A stretch of 64,000 nt of DNA, taken from assembly GCF_003332325.1 (NCBI RefSeq), contig NZ_CP029295.1, forward strand, positions 124,001 through 188,000, read 5' to 3'. This DNA comes from [Mycoplasma] phocae. Lineage in GTDB: Bacteria > Bacillota_I > Bacilli_A > Mycoplasmatales > Metamycoplasmataceae. Position numbers and translations under genes: made by a program. Each line of letters begins with the position of its first letter. Position 1 is the stretch's first letter. This document shows positions 36,709-49,554 of this stretch, in pieces. The notes below the pieces were generated by a model. The model was not told the DNA's origin. It saw nothing but the letters and a program-made list of their open reading frames with translations, and did no database searches.

Positions 36709-36823
36709 ACATTTATTAATATTTTAAAAATGTATTTTTAAAATGAAATAATTTACAAACTATGTTTTGCAAAATATAAACTTTTTTAAATTAAAATTAT
36801 CTATATATAAAAAGGAATAATTT

Positions 36824-37801
36824 ATGAAAAAGAAGAATTTTAAGTGATGAATTGCCTTACCTGGAGTGATATTTACTTTACCATTAGTGGCCGCTGCCTG
36901 TGGAAACACCAATAACAAAGAAATGGATAGAAAACCAGATCAAGGTAATGGTCAAATGGACGAAAACAAAAAACCAGACAATGGTAATAACCAAATGAAT
37001 AATGAAAATAAACCAGATCAAGGTAATGGTCAAATGAATGGGAACAAAAAACCAGACAATGGTAATAATCAAATGAATGATGGAAAAAAACCAGACCAAG
37101 AAAAAGATAAAATGGATGGAAATAATAAACCTGACCAAAATAATGGTCAAATGGATGATAATAAGATACCAAAACCTACCCCTCCTGAAAAGAAAAATGA
37201 TTTAGAAAAATATTCAGATGAGATAATTTATTTAAATTTATATGTTTTAAATTTTATAAAAATAGGTGAATTTTTAATGGACCAAAATGAAGAAAAGTTA
37301 TTAAAAGTTCTTAATAACTCAAAATCAATATTAACTGATTTATTAGATAAAAAAATTAAAGATAAAAAAGAAATTAATTTGGGATTGCAACTAATTGACT
37401 CAATGACAGATAATTTAGCAAAAGGCACCATTAAAAATTTTATTCAACAGGATTATGTTCAATCATTACGAGATTCTAATGGTCAATACAGCAATTATTT
37501 AAAATTAGTTAGCGCTAAATTTTCTAATTTTGCACTAGATTTTAAAGGTTCAACAAAGAATATAAATTTATTATTAGAATATTGAAAAAAATTAAACGAG
37601 GAATCCAAAAATAGCATTAGTTATAAAACCATAATTTTTCTAGAATATCTTTTGAGCGAAATAAAAAACAATAAAAATAAGGATATTGTTGATAAGATTT
37701 TGCCAATAGTTATGGAATCTATAGATAAAAAAACTGAACTAGATGCGACCAAGATTAAGCAAATTGATGAAGAAATAAAGAAATTAAATCAAGCCAAATA
37801 A
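36824..37801 (+). CDS. Surface lipoprotein A with six 13-residue repeats
   Basis: 325 residues. Signal MKKKNFKWWIALPGVIFTLP and lipobox VAAAC (Cys26). After a short linker come six tandem units of 13 residues of the form KPDxGNxQMxxxK (36932-37165), hydrophilic and rich in Asn, Asp, Lys, Pro and Gln, ending in PKPTPPEKK. The C-terminal 200 residues are helical. The repeat block would work as a flexible stalk just outside the membrane. Its paralogue at 38265 is almost identical over the signal and similar over the rest but has three units. This resembles size-variable mycoplasma surface lipoproteins; host interaction is inferred. Confidence 0.88.
36932..37165 (+). repeat. Six tandem 39-base repeats in lipoprotein A
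   Basis: Six in-frame 39-base units, each coding 13 residues starting KPD. Odd and even units alternate at first (KPDQGNGQM / KPDNGNNQM), suggesting an earlier 78-base unit that duplicated. Confidence 0.9.
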
Positions 37802-38264
37802 ATGATTTGATTTTTATTTATTTCATTCATTTACAATTTTTTATTTTAATAATAAGTTGCCTCAATAAAAACATAATATAAAAATTATTGTTAGATAAAA
37901 TATATAAAAAATTGAAAATAAGGTATACAGAGCAAATGAAATAGTTGAATGATTCACTTAATTAGAAGGATTATAAAATATCATAGATGAAATACTAAAA
38001 ACTTGAAAAAGTAAAAATATTGATAAAAATTTAAATTTATTAAAATTATTAATTCATTCGTTAAATATAAGATTAAAAACAACCTAAGTTCATTGCTAAA
38101 AAGACAAAAAAATATGAGTTAAAATTTAGCTTTTCTATTAATAATAAGATTGATTTAGAATTAAAATGTATTTGAAATTAATGAATTCCCAATATGTTTT
38201 AAGAAATATATATTTTTTAAAATAAAATATATTACATATAAAAAGTTAAAAAAAGGAATAATTT
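37802..38264. other. Non-coding spacer between the lipoprotein paralogues
   Basis: AT-rich, no gene. The last 100 bases resemble those upstream of the first copy (aatgtattt, then atgtttt, then aaaaggaataatttatg at the start codon), so the duplicated unit includes the promoter region. No terminator seen after the first copy. Confidence 0.6.
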
Positions 38265-39140
38265 ATGAAAAAGAAAAGTTTTAAGTGATGAATTGCTTTA
38301 CCTGGAGTGATATTTACTTTACCACTAGTGGCTGCTGCTTGCGGAACTACCAACGGCAAAGAAATAGATAAAAAACCAGATCAAGGTAATAGCCAAATGG
38401 ATGAAAACAAGAAACCAGATAATGGTAATAACCAAATGAATGATGGAAAAAAACCAGATCAAGAAAAAGATAAAATGGATGGAAATAAAACACCAAACCC
38501 AACTCCGCCTGAAAAGAAAAATGATTTAGAAAAATATTCAAATGAAATAATTTATTTAAATTTATATGTTTTAAATTTAGTAAAAGTAGGTTATTTTAGA
38601 ATGGATCCTAATAAAGAAGAATTATTGAAAGCACTTAATGATTCAAAAGCAATATTAATTGATTTATTAGATAAAAAAACTTCAAATGAAAAAGAAATTA
38701 ATTCAGGATTGCAACTAATTAATTTAATGATAAATAAAATAAAGGATAATACGATCAAAGAATTTATTGATAAAGATTATATGGAGTCTATAACCAATAT
38801 CGGAAGACCATATAATAGCTATTTAGTATTAATCAGTGGTCAATTTTCTAATTTTTCTAAAGAGTTCAATACTGAATCGAACAACATGAAAAAAACTGCC
38901 AAAATGTTATTAAAATATTGAGATAAATTAAAGAATGAATCAAAGGGTAAAATTAATTATAAAATGTTATCTTTTATAGAATATCTTGTAAATGAATTGA
39001 AGGACCCAATAAATGAAATAGCCGAAACCCTCTTAGCAATTCAAAAAACAATGAATGAAAAATCTGAATTAGGTGAAGAAGAAATCGCAAAAATTGATAA
39101 TTATATAAAAGAAATTCAAAAAGTAAATCAAGTTAATTAA
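38265..39140 (+). CDS. Surface lipoprotein B with three 13-residue repeats (paralogue of A)
   Basis: 291 residues. Signal and lipobox VAAAC (Cys26) nearly identical to the copy at 36824. Three 13-residue units (KPDQGNSQM, KPDNGNNQM, KPDQEKDKM) then TPNPTPPEKKNDLEKYS, after which the helical C-terminal domain runs parallel to copy A with many substitutions (IYLNLYVLNLVKVG versus IYLNLYVLNFIKIG). Same ribosome binding site aaaggaataatt. Tandem duplication followed by divergence and repeat-number change. Terminator at 39165. Confidence 0.88.
38379..38495 (+). repeat. Three tandem 39-base repeats in lipoprotein B
   Basis: Three 13-residue in-frame units homologous to the repeats of lipoprotein A; units correspond best to A units 1, 4 and 5. 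Boundaries by eye. Confidence 0.8.
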
Positions 39141-39164
39141 ATGAGATATTAGGTCACATAAATT

Positions 39165-39194
39165 AAACACTCGAAGATGAGGAGTGTTTTTTCA
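39165..39194 (+). terminator. Terminator after lipoprotein B
   Basis: Stem aaacactc (39165-39172) / gagtgttt (39182-39189), 9-base loop, T-run. Confidence 0.8.
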
Positions 39195-39640
39195 TTTAAT
39201 AAAAAACAAAATACTACAAACTAATTGCAAAAAGCAGTCTGAAATTGATTTAATTTATTTTATTATTGATGATTAATATAATATAAATATCATCGCCTTG
39301 ATATGCTAGTTAGATACAGAGAAAACTACCGTCAAAATTGGTATATTATATATAATTCTAATGTTATGAATTTAAAGCCAAAACCAAAAAAAATTATCAA
39401 AAAGCAAATTAACTTTTTCTAAAAATCAAAAAATTAGTGATTTAAATAACGAAGAAATTAAATTTATTTTTGAAGTTCTTATTGATTCACTAAAAGCAAG
39501 TGGATTTACTCAAGAACAAATAGATAAAATTATTCAGAAAAAATTAGAAGAAATAAGGAATAAAACCTAAAAGAAAAAAGTAATACTAAGATCGCATCGG
39601 TTGAGAGAAATATTTATTAATTAAAACTTAATATTTATTA
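39195..39640. other. Non-coding region with a short orphan frame
   Basis: No complete gene. A frame at about 39372-39570 without an ATG gives a helical segment (EEIKFIFEVLIDSLKASGF then TQEQIDKIIQKKLEEIRNKT) that could be the end of a lost gene; I do not recognise it. Confidence 0.4.
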
Positions 39641-40167
39641 TCAATATGCTTATAAAAAAATAATACGTATTATGAAATCATCGAATGAATAAATAACATT
39701 GAAATATCTGAAAAACTACATTAAAAGAAAACTAAATTTAAGCATATTTCTCAGAAGTTCATTAAGTATAAATTTTGTAAATGTTATAGAAGTTATAAAT
39801 ACAATCAAAAGCATATGTCAAAGAAAAGGTATACATCAAATCATAAATAGATAATAAAATTAAGGGTTTTGATGTTATCAATTTTAATAAGTATAAAAGC
39901 AAATATTAAATATATTAAATGGTTAAATAAATGACAGTGTCTGCATGTAGTTGCGGTCATCACGTAAATTTAATTTTTACTTTAAATCTTAGTGATAAAC
40001 GAACTACTGAAAATACAATAAATTTGATTAACAATGCTATAAAGAAATTAAACTATTTACTATTTTTTTATATTGAGTGTGAAATTAAGTATGCAAATAA
40101 TTATCTAAAAAACTTTTTAGAAAAATATAACTGTCAGCAATCAATATCAACTAAAAGATGTCATTAA
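39640..40167 (+). pseudogene. Second IS3-family transposase remnant
   Basis: Broken frames with OrfB-like pieces: HMSKKRYTSNHK at about 39810 (the K-x-Y-x-S segment before the DDE core), then the frame ending at 40167: LSDKRTTENTINLINNAIKKLN followed by KYANNYLKNFLEKYNCQQS and ISTKRCH. The last part matches the Q-Y-x(n)-N-x-x-QSMSRKG stretch around the second Asp of IS3 integrases, with the Asp itself lost. Many stops; dead. Confidence 0.6.
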
Positions 40168-40565
40168 AAAATAGAAAATTAGAATATTTATTTGTTAATC
40201 TGTGACAATGAAATATCGACCTTATAAAATACAACAACTCAAATCTCAAAATAATATATAGCGAAAATAGCAGTACAATAAAGTGCTTTAAACCGAAAAA
40301 AGTACAAAAAAATTAGATTATAAAACCCCACACTATTTTTGTACAATGTGAAGTGAATACTTAAATTGTTTTACATAAGTTAAGTCAATTAAATGGCTTG
40401 ATTTTTATTTATTTTATTGATTTTAAAATTATTTATCATAGAAGGAAAAACTATAAATCATCTTAATTTATAAACTAAAATATATTCTCGGCTTTTTCTT
40501 TGATAAAAAAATAGCAAAGCAAATGCTATATAATTTTATTATTAGATTTTATAAATGGGAGAAAT
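40168..40565. other. Non-coding region before the 5'-nucleotidase lipoprotein
   Basis: No gene. Bases 40376-40432 resemble the end and 3' flank of lipoprotein A (37780-37840; shared ttgatttttatttattt), perhaps a relic of a third copy. cactatttttgtaca at 40339-40353 resembles the inverted complement of the left end of the first IS (tgtacactactatt). A TATAAT at 40529-40534 may be the promoter of the next gene. Confidence 0.4.
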
Positions 40566-42692
40566 ATGAAGAAAAAATTTAAAATGTTATCAACGATTAT
40601 TGGATTAAGTTCAATAACTCCAATTTTTGCTATTTCAGCAATAAGTTGCACCAATGCAAATAAAGATATTCAAACTGGCACTGAGAAAAATATACAAAAA
40701 ATTAGAGATGAGTATAAAGAAGCTAAAAATGCCTACAACACTCTTATTAATGAGCTTGCCAAAGAATATAAAAGTATTAGAGAAGAAATGTCAAAAATTT
40801 CTACCGGTAAAGATGCTAATAAAGAAAATAAATTAAAATCTCTAAAATCAAGAATTTACTCTGTTAATAATAAAGCAAGAAGACGTTTAAATCCATTGCT
40901 AAAAAGACAAAATTATCTTTTTGATTCTTTAAAAGAATTAGAAAAAAATTCTGATATAAAGACAATCAAAATATTTCATACAAATGATGAACATGGTAGA
41001 TTAGAATACGATGATGGCAGATTTAGCAATTTTTCGGGAATGGAACGAACTTCAAAATATATTAAAGATAAAAATTATGACCTATTAATATCCGCTGGAG
41101 ATTTAATTCAAGGACTTCCACTTTCAGATGTTGATAAGGGTGAAACCATAACAAAAATAGCCAAATATATGGGTTATGATTCAATTGCTATTGGTAACCA
41201 TGAATTTGATTTTGGATTAGAGCATATTCTAAAATTAAACGCACTTTCAGCAAAAGAGGAAGATGGTTGAAGTACTCCTTTTATTTCAGCAAATATCTAT
41301 TGACATGATTTTTCAAAAGAAACCAATAAGCCAGATGGATATGATCAATCAAAAGTTAATACCAGAGTATTTAAACCATATATTATTAAAACGTTAGAAA
41401 ATAATGTTAAAGTAGCAATAATGGGACTAACAACTCCAGATACAAAATATACATCTCACCCAAGAAATTCCGTACTAGTTGATTTTAGAGATCCAGCAAC
41501 TTCAGCTAGAGAAACTATTCAAGAAATTAAAAGAGATAATCCAGATGTAAATTTCATAATCGCGTCAACACACCTAGGAACTGGTAGAAATATTCGAGAA
41601 TGAACTTCAGAGTATTTAGCAGAAAATGTTTCTGATATTGATTTAATTATTGATGGTCATAGTCATACATATGTTCCAATTCATAAAAATAATGAATCAT
41701 ACGTTACTCAAACAGAAGCATATACAAAATATTTGGGTGATATTGAAATTGAATTTAATGCGAAAACTGGAAAAATTAATGCAGTTACTCAACAATTGCG
41801 TGATATAAACCAAATTACAGTGGCAACTAATGATTCAAGTGATTTATATATTTCTGATCTTAAAAAAGATTTTGATAAGGAATATTCTGTTGAAGTATTT
41901 ACGAACCCAAAACCATTTGAACACACCACATCAGTTGAAATTGATGGAACACCATATTGAAAAGGAAGAATTCAAGCAACTGAACTTGGAGTACTTGTTA
42001 GTGATTCATTATCTTGAGAATTTGTTCAAGGCAAACCATGAGAACAAATTGATTTACCTAGCAAGGAAGCGGGCACATTAGATAATGTTGTAGGTTTGAC
42101 AAATGGTGGTGGAATTAGAACTGATTTAAAATCAGGAAAAATTTTAAAAAAAGATTTATTAGCACTAAGTCCATTTGGAAATAGAATTACCGCTGTCCAT
42201 TTAAGAGGAGATGTTTTATTAAAAGCATTTGAACACGGAATTGGTAAGGGAAGATCTGGTGGATTTAGCCAATGATCATCAAACGTTGAATATAAAGCTA
42301 AAGCAACAAAACAGCCAAGTCCAAGATCTAATAAAGATGAATACATTTGATCACTTGTCCCAGACTCAGTTAAAATTAATGGCAAACCAATTTCTCCAGA
42401 TAAATATTACTACTTGGTTACAAATGATTTTCTAATAGTTGGTGGTGATGGATATTCAATGTTAGAAACTAAAAATCCTAACGTTAAATTGGCATATGAA
42501 GGAGGCAAATATATTGATACTTTAGAAAAATACTTAATTATGATTGCAAATCCAAGTTTTGTAGAAACAGATGCAAATCTATTTGCTAAACCAATTTCTA
42601 AATATTCAGATAAAAATATAATTTCAAAACAAACTTTAGATATACCAAAAGAAGCATTTACAAATAAACTAAAAGAACCTGAAAATAAATAA
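40566..42692 (+). CDS. 5'-nucleotidase / UshA-like metallophosphatase lipoprotein
   Basis: 708 residues. Signal with lipobox SAISC (Cys28). Residues 35-127 form a charged coiled coil, not usual in UshA. Then a metallophosphoesterase domain: HTNDEHG (138-144), SAGDLIQG, GNHEFDFG, ASTHLG, DGHSHT (two-metal ligands), and a C-terminal 5_nucleotid_C domain with TNGGGIRTDL and SPFGNRI. Likely releases nucleosides from nucleotides at the cell surface for salvage. Ends with a terminator at 42727. Start after tgggagaaat. Confidence 0.93.
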
Positions 42693-42726
42693 TTATTAAT
42701 AGTAGAAAATATTAATCATATTTAAC

Positions 42727-42767
42727 AAACTATATTCATTACCTTAGGGAAAATGAATGTAGTTTTT
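42727..42767 (+). terminator. Terminator after the nucleotidase gene
   Basis: Stem aactatattcatt (42728-42740) / aatgaatgtagtt (42752-42764, one G-U), loop of 11 bases, followed by T residues. Confidence 0.8.
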
Positions 42768-42831
42768 AGTTTTATTAAATATTAGCGCAAAAAATTTAAA
42801 ATATTTTACTCAAAAAATATTAAATATATAT

Positions 42832-42837
42832 TATAAT
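42832..42837 (+). promoter_or_regulatory. -10 element of the tRNA-Tyr/Gln unit
   Basis: TATAAT at 42832-42837, 17 bases before the 5' end of tRNA-Tyr. A clear -35 is not visible. Confidence 0.5.
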
Positions 42838-42854
42838 TGCATTTGCATTTATAT

Positions 42855-42938
42855 GGAGGGGTAGCGAAGCGGCCAAACGCGGGTGGCTGTAACCCACTTC
42901 CTAACGGTTCGGGGGTTCGAATCCCTCCCCCTCCACCA
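42855..42938 (+). tRNA. tRNA-Tyr (anticodon GTA)
   Basis: 84 bases, class II with a long variable arm. Acceptor ggagggg pairs with cccctcc, anticodon loop ctgtaac gives GTA, T-loop ttcgaat, encoded CCA. Confidence 0.95.
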
Positions 42939-42941
42939 TAT

Positions 42942-43016
42942 TGCCCTTTAGCCAAGTGGTAAGGCAGCGGTTTTTGGTACCGCCATCCGTTAGTTCGAAT
43001 CTAACAAGGGCAGCCA
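42942..43016 (+). tRNA. tRNA-Gln (anticodon TTG)
   Basis: 75 bases. Acceptor tgccctt/aagggca, anticodon stem gcggt/accgc around ttttggt gives TTG, T-loop ttcgaat, encoded CCA. Three bases after tRNA-Tyr, so one transcript. Confidence 0.95.
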
Positions 43017-43036
43017 AATCACAAAGTGTATATTAG

Positions 43037-43057
43037 ACAGCATATCTGCTGTTTTTT
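43037..43057 (+). terminator. Terminator of the tRNA pair
   Basis: Stem acagca (43037-43042) / tgctgt (43047-43052), loop tatc, T-run to 43057. Confidence 0.8.
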
Positions 43058-43097
43058 ATTTATTTTTTTATTTAACTTTTAAGGTAAAATTATTTTT

Positions 43098-45512
<2,415 letters not shown>

Positions 45513-45517
45513 TTTAA

Positions 45518-45552
45518 TTTTTCACTTTTTATTTTTTCATAAAAGTGGAAAA
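45518..45552. other. Hairpin between leuS and ileS
   Basis: 12-bp imperfect palindrome: ttttttcactttt (45518-45529) with aaaagtggaaaa (45541-45552). No T-run after it on the plus strand, so its role as a terminator is doubtful. Confidence 0.4.
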
Positions 45553-45605
45553 CCTATAACTTTAGAGTAAAATAACATACATATTATTTGAAAGGGCAAA
45601 TATTT

Positions 45606-48272
45606 ATGCAAGATAAAAAAGACTATAAAAATACTTTATTAATGCCTTCGACAGATTTTTCAATGAAGGCTAATTTATCTGAAAAAGAGCCAGAATACAT
45701 TTCTAAATGACTTAATGATGGAATTTATCAGAAAATTTTAAAAAGAAATAGAACCAATGAACCATTTGTATTACATGACGGTCCACCTTATGCGAATGGT
45801 AATATTCACGTTGGCCATGCACTAAACAAAATTTTAAAAGACATTATTATTAGATTTAGAAGTATGCAAGGTTACTATTCACCATATGTTGCTGGTTGAG
45901 ATACACATGGATTACCAATTGAACATAAAATGTTGCTAGAATCTAAAAAGCAAGCTAAAGATTTTTCACCAATTGAACTTAGAAAAGCAGCAACTAATTA
46001 TGCTATAAGTCAAATAGAAATACAAAAAGCACAATTTCAAAAACTTTCATTATTAACTGATTTTAAAGACATATATGTTACTCTAGATAAAAAAATTGAA
46101 GCTAATCAATTAAGATTATTCAAGAAAATGGTTAATGATGGCTTAATTTATAAAGATCTTAAACCAGTTTATTGGTCACCATCTTCACAATCTGCTTTAG
46201 CTGAGGCCGAAGTTGAGTATGCAGACCATATTTCACCTTCAATGTATGTTGCTTTTAAAGTTGTTGAAGGAAGCGCTAATATCAAAAAAAATGATTATCT
46301 TTTAATTTGAACTACTACGCCGTGAACATTAATTGCTAATAGTGGTGTGGCAATAAGTGAAAAATTTAAATACCTAAGAGTTAGTTATGACAATCACAAC
46401 TATGTTATTGCAAAAGAACTGTTAAATTCATTTGCTGAAACTGCTAAATGAGAAAATTTTAAAATTTTATCTGAATTTGATGGTAAAGATTTATTATCAA
46501 TTAAATATCAAAGCCCAATTAATAATTTAATTTGTCCAGTAGTATCAGGTCATCACGTTACTCTAGAATCTGGAACAGGGCTTGTTCATATGGCACCTTT
46601 ATTCGGAGAAGATGACTTTATCATCGGTACTAAACATAATTTAGAAAAAATTATGCATGTTGAAGATGATGGAATGCTAAATGAAAAGGCCTTACAATTT
46701 AAAGATATTTTTTATGATGATGCTAATCCGCTAATTGGAAAATTTTTAGAAGAGCAAGCCTTATTAAAAGCATTTAAGAAAATTAAACACTCATATCCAC
46801 ATGATTGAAGAACTCATAAACCGATTATGTATAGAGCAACTCCACAATGATTTGTATCACTTAAACCAATTAAAAATAAAATTGCTTTAGCTTTAGACGG
46901 TGTTAAAACCTATAATGATTGAAGTAAAAAAAGATTAGGATTGATGCTTGAAAATCGAGAAACTTGATGTATTTCTCGTCAAAGAATTTGAGGTGTACCT
47001 ATTATAATTTTTTATGATAAAAATAAAAAGCCTGTTATTAACGATGAAATTTTTGACTATGTTATTAATTTAGTTGAAGAATATGGAACTGATGTTTGAT
47101 ATGAAAGAGAAGTTGATGCCCTTTTACCTGAAAAATATCGTAAATTAGGTTATAGTAAAGAAAAAGATATAATGGATGTTTGATTTGATTCGGGTTCAAC
47201 TTCGATGAGTGTTAAAATTGATGGTGTTAAAGCTCCATATGATCTATATTTAGAAGGCTCTGATCAATATCGTGGTTGATTTAATAGCTCACTTATAAAT
47301 TCAATTGCTTGAAATAATACTAGTCCTTTTAAAACATTACTGTCACATGGTTTTGTTTTAGATGGCAAGGGTCAAAAAATGTCAAAATCTAAAGCAAATG
47401 TAATTGACCCAATTGTGGTTATTTCAAAATATGGCGCCGATATTCTTAGATTGTGAGCCGCAAATTCTGAATACACTGGAGATGTTACCATTGATGATAA
47501 AATTCTAGATCAGACAGTTGAAATATATCGTAAATTAAGAAATACTGTGAAGTTTATGTTGGGAGCACTTTCCGATTATGATTTCAAGGATGTTGAAGTT
47601 AAATCAATTCATGCCCTTATGCTTGAAAGAATTACTAATTTAGAATCTAGTCTTTTAGATTATTATGAAAATTATCGTTTTGTCAACATAATTAAGGATA
47701 TTAATAATTTTATTATTGATTTTAGTAGTTACTACATTTCAATTACAAAAGATATTTTATATTTAAATAAAGAAGATGATTCAGAAAGAAGACAGGTTCA
47801 ATTTATTTTTTCAAAAATGATTTATTTACTAATTAGAGCATTAGCTCCAATTATGCCAGTAACATGTGAAGAGATATATAAATATTATAATGTTCCAAAC
47901 AAATTAGAATCAGTACACATGCTACCATTTTTAGAAAAGAAATCATTTAGTTATGAACTTGAACAAAAATGAAAAGATTTCTTTGAAATTAAAAATGAAA
48001 TATATAAATTAATTGAGGATAAAATAAAAAATCAGGTTATTAAGAGACAAAATGAATCATTTGTAACTATTAAAACTGATATAAAATGAATTAAATCACT
48101 TCCACTTGCCCAACTCCTAATGGTTGCCAAAGTAGACTTGGGAAATGAAAATAAAGTCGAGAAACGTGATTCTAAAAAATGTTTAAGATGTTGAAATCAC
48201 TTTGAAGATAAAAATTTTGATAATAATTTAGATATATGTTTAAGATGTAAAGAGGTTATCGGTGAAAAATAA
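45606..48272 (+). CDS. ileS: Isoleucyl-tRNA synthetase
   Basis: 888-residue class I synthetase. HIGH motif in [22 protein letters not shown] in [13 protein letters not shown], editing-domain WTTTPWTL and [15 protein letters not shown], and a C-terminal zinc-binding tail CLRCWNHF...CLRCKEV. Start ATG 45606 preceded by gaaagggcaa. The stop overlaps the probable GTG start of lspA; ileS-lspA is a common pair in many bacteria. Confidence 0.98.
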
Positions 48273-48885
48273 AAAGAAAATGCCTGTATTTTTTACTAAA
48301 AAATATTGAGTAGAAAACTGAAAAACAAGCTTAATTAATTTAGCAATTTACTTTGCGGTATTTATAGCTTTATCATTGGTAGATTTATTAACAAAAGAAT
48401 ATATTTTTAATAATAGAGCCAAGGATTTAGATATTACCGATCATTATGCAGTTTACAAAAGTAACTTTATAATATTTTGATCAATATTCCATAGGGGAAC
48501 AACAATCTCACTTGGATTGCCGGATTGGACTCTTCACTTTGTTAGTGTTCTAATATTTCTCACTACGTTAACAGTTACACTTTTCTTCAAGGATAAAAGT
48601 TTTAGATGAACAGTTGTAGCTTTTGCAATGGTTTCGGCCGGAGCATTTGGAAATATGTATGATCGAATAGCTCACGGTGGAGTAAGAGATATAATACATC
48701 TTCCATGAGCAAATGGTGGAACATTTAACTTTGCTGATGCTTGATTAGTCTTAGGTGGTATTGCTTCATTACTATCAATTATTATAGTTACATTTTGAGT
48801 ACTTCCGCAAAAACATAATAAAGAGAGCAATACTCAACTAAATTTAAATGATTATAATGAAGTTAATTTCGAATCTCAAACTTAG
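48262..48885 (+). CDS. lspA: Lipoprotein signal peptidase (type II)
   Basis: 207-residue membrane aspartic peptidase with four helices that removes the signal peptide of diacylated prolipoproteins. Catalytic region AGAFGNMYDRIAHGGVRDII (first Asp in the N-x-x-D motif) and GTFNFADAWLVLGG (second Asp). I choose GTG 48262 because aagagg lies 6 bases upstream and it overlaps ileS; ATG 48280 is in frame but has only A-rich sequence before it. The C-terminal 25 residues are an extra polar tail. Acts after Lgt (34766) on the lipoproteins of this window. Confidence 0.93.
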
Positions 48886-48896
48886 AATAATTTTAT

Positions 48897-48931
48897 AAAT
48901 GTCGTTTTCAATCGGCATTTTTATTATTTTT
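48897..48931 (+). terminator. Terminator after lspA
   Basis: Stem aaatgtcg (48897-48904) / cggcattt (48913-48920, one G-U), 8-base loop, then T-rich tttattattttttt. Confidence 0.75.
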
Positions 48932-48989
48932 TTCGCAAATATTTACAATTATCAAATTATTTTTTTAATATTCAATTGGGAGGTTACAC

Positions 48990-49241
48990 ATGAATAATTT
49001 TAAAACTATGGATATTAATAAATCTAAGACAATTTCTGGCGGATTTGCTATTACTACATTAATTACTACCATTCTATCAGTTATCCCAGCTGTTATTGGC
49101 GGAATTGGCGCTGCAGCCGGAATTGCAAAAGCCCTTTCTTCAGCTAAGGGAGAAATTAAAACTAAAGATGGATTCAATGTTAAATGAGATGATGCTAATA
49201 CCAATATTGGATTTAATGTCGGTTTTCATTATTGCATATAA
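48990..49241 (+). CDS. Small peptide precursor with double-glycine leader (bacteriocin/ComC-like)
   Basis: 83 residues. The first 18 (MNNFKTMDINKSKTISGG) fit the leader of peptides cut after Gly-Gly by C39-peptidase ABC transporters: Phe at -15, a hydrophobic Met at -12, Ile at -4, Gly at -2 and -1; the usual Glu at -8 and Leu at -7 are missing. The 65-residue remainder starts with a hydrophobic stretch (FAITTLITTILSVIPAVIGG then IGAAAGIAKAL) with Gly/Ala spacing, followed by a polar tail with one Cys near the end (HYCI). A very strong site gggagg precedes the ATG. Isolated between terminators of lspA and rpmE. The processing transporter is not in this window. The alternative is an unrelated small membrane protein. 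Confidence 0.7.
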
Positions 49242-49268
49242 AAAAAATCAGGGTTGCCCTGATTTTTT
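49242..49268. terminator. Bidirectional terminator between the GG peptide and rpmE
   Basis: 12-bp perfect stem aaaaaatcaggg (49242-49253) / ccctgatttttt (49257-49268), loop ttg. A-run and T-run on both sides; overlaps the rpmE stop. Confidence 0.9.
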
Positions 49269-49485
49269 AGTTAGAACTTTTTTTAGATTTTTCTAATATT
49301 TTATTGAATCTTTCAACACGACCTCTAGCTTTTACATCGCTACGGTTACCAGTGTAAAAAGCATGACAACTTGAACAAACATCTAGACTAACTTTTTCAG
49401 CTGTAGAACCAAATGTGTACTCAGAATTGCACGATGAACAAGTTGCTTTGATTTGATCATATTTTGGATGAATATCTTTTTTCAT
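49267..49485 (-). CDS. rpmE: Ribosomal protein L31 (zinc type)
   Basis: 72 residues, with the four zinc ligands of the C+ form: TCSSCNSEY and VCSSCHAFYTG. Conserved HPKYDQI start and FYTG followed by a basic RGRVERFNK end. Site gataggagcgc before the ATG. Downstream of the phosphoketolase gene on the same strand. Confidence 0.97.
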   Translation of the reverse strand: MKKDIHPKYDQIKATCSSCNSEYTFGSTAEKVSLDVCSSCHAFYTGNRSDVKARGRVERFNKILEKSKKSSN

Positions 49486-49554
49486 TATGCGCTCCTATCT
49501 TTAAAATTAATTAAACTTATACTATTTTATCAAAATTGCTATGAAATATGCCTT

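Noticed and set aside
36932-37165. Tandem repeats as a possible CRISPR array
   Set aside because: Units are directly adjacent, in frame and coding; there are no unique spacers and no cas genes.
36873-37172. Minus-strand open frames across the lipoprotein repeats
   Set aside because: They are by-products of the 39-base repeat composition, have no start signals and lie antisense to a clear lipoprotein gene.
37802-38264. A gene between the two lipoprotein copies
   Set aside because: Stops in all frames within short distance; only promoter-side similarity to copy A is seen.
45513-45605. T-box leader before ileS (and before leuS)
   Set aside because: No specifier loop or the conserved T-box sequence; only a simple hairpin without T-run is present.
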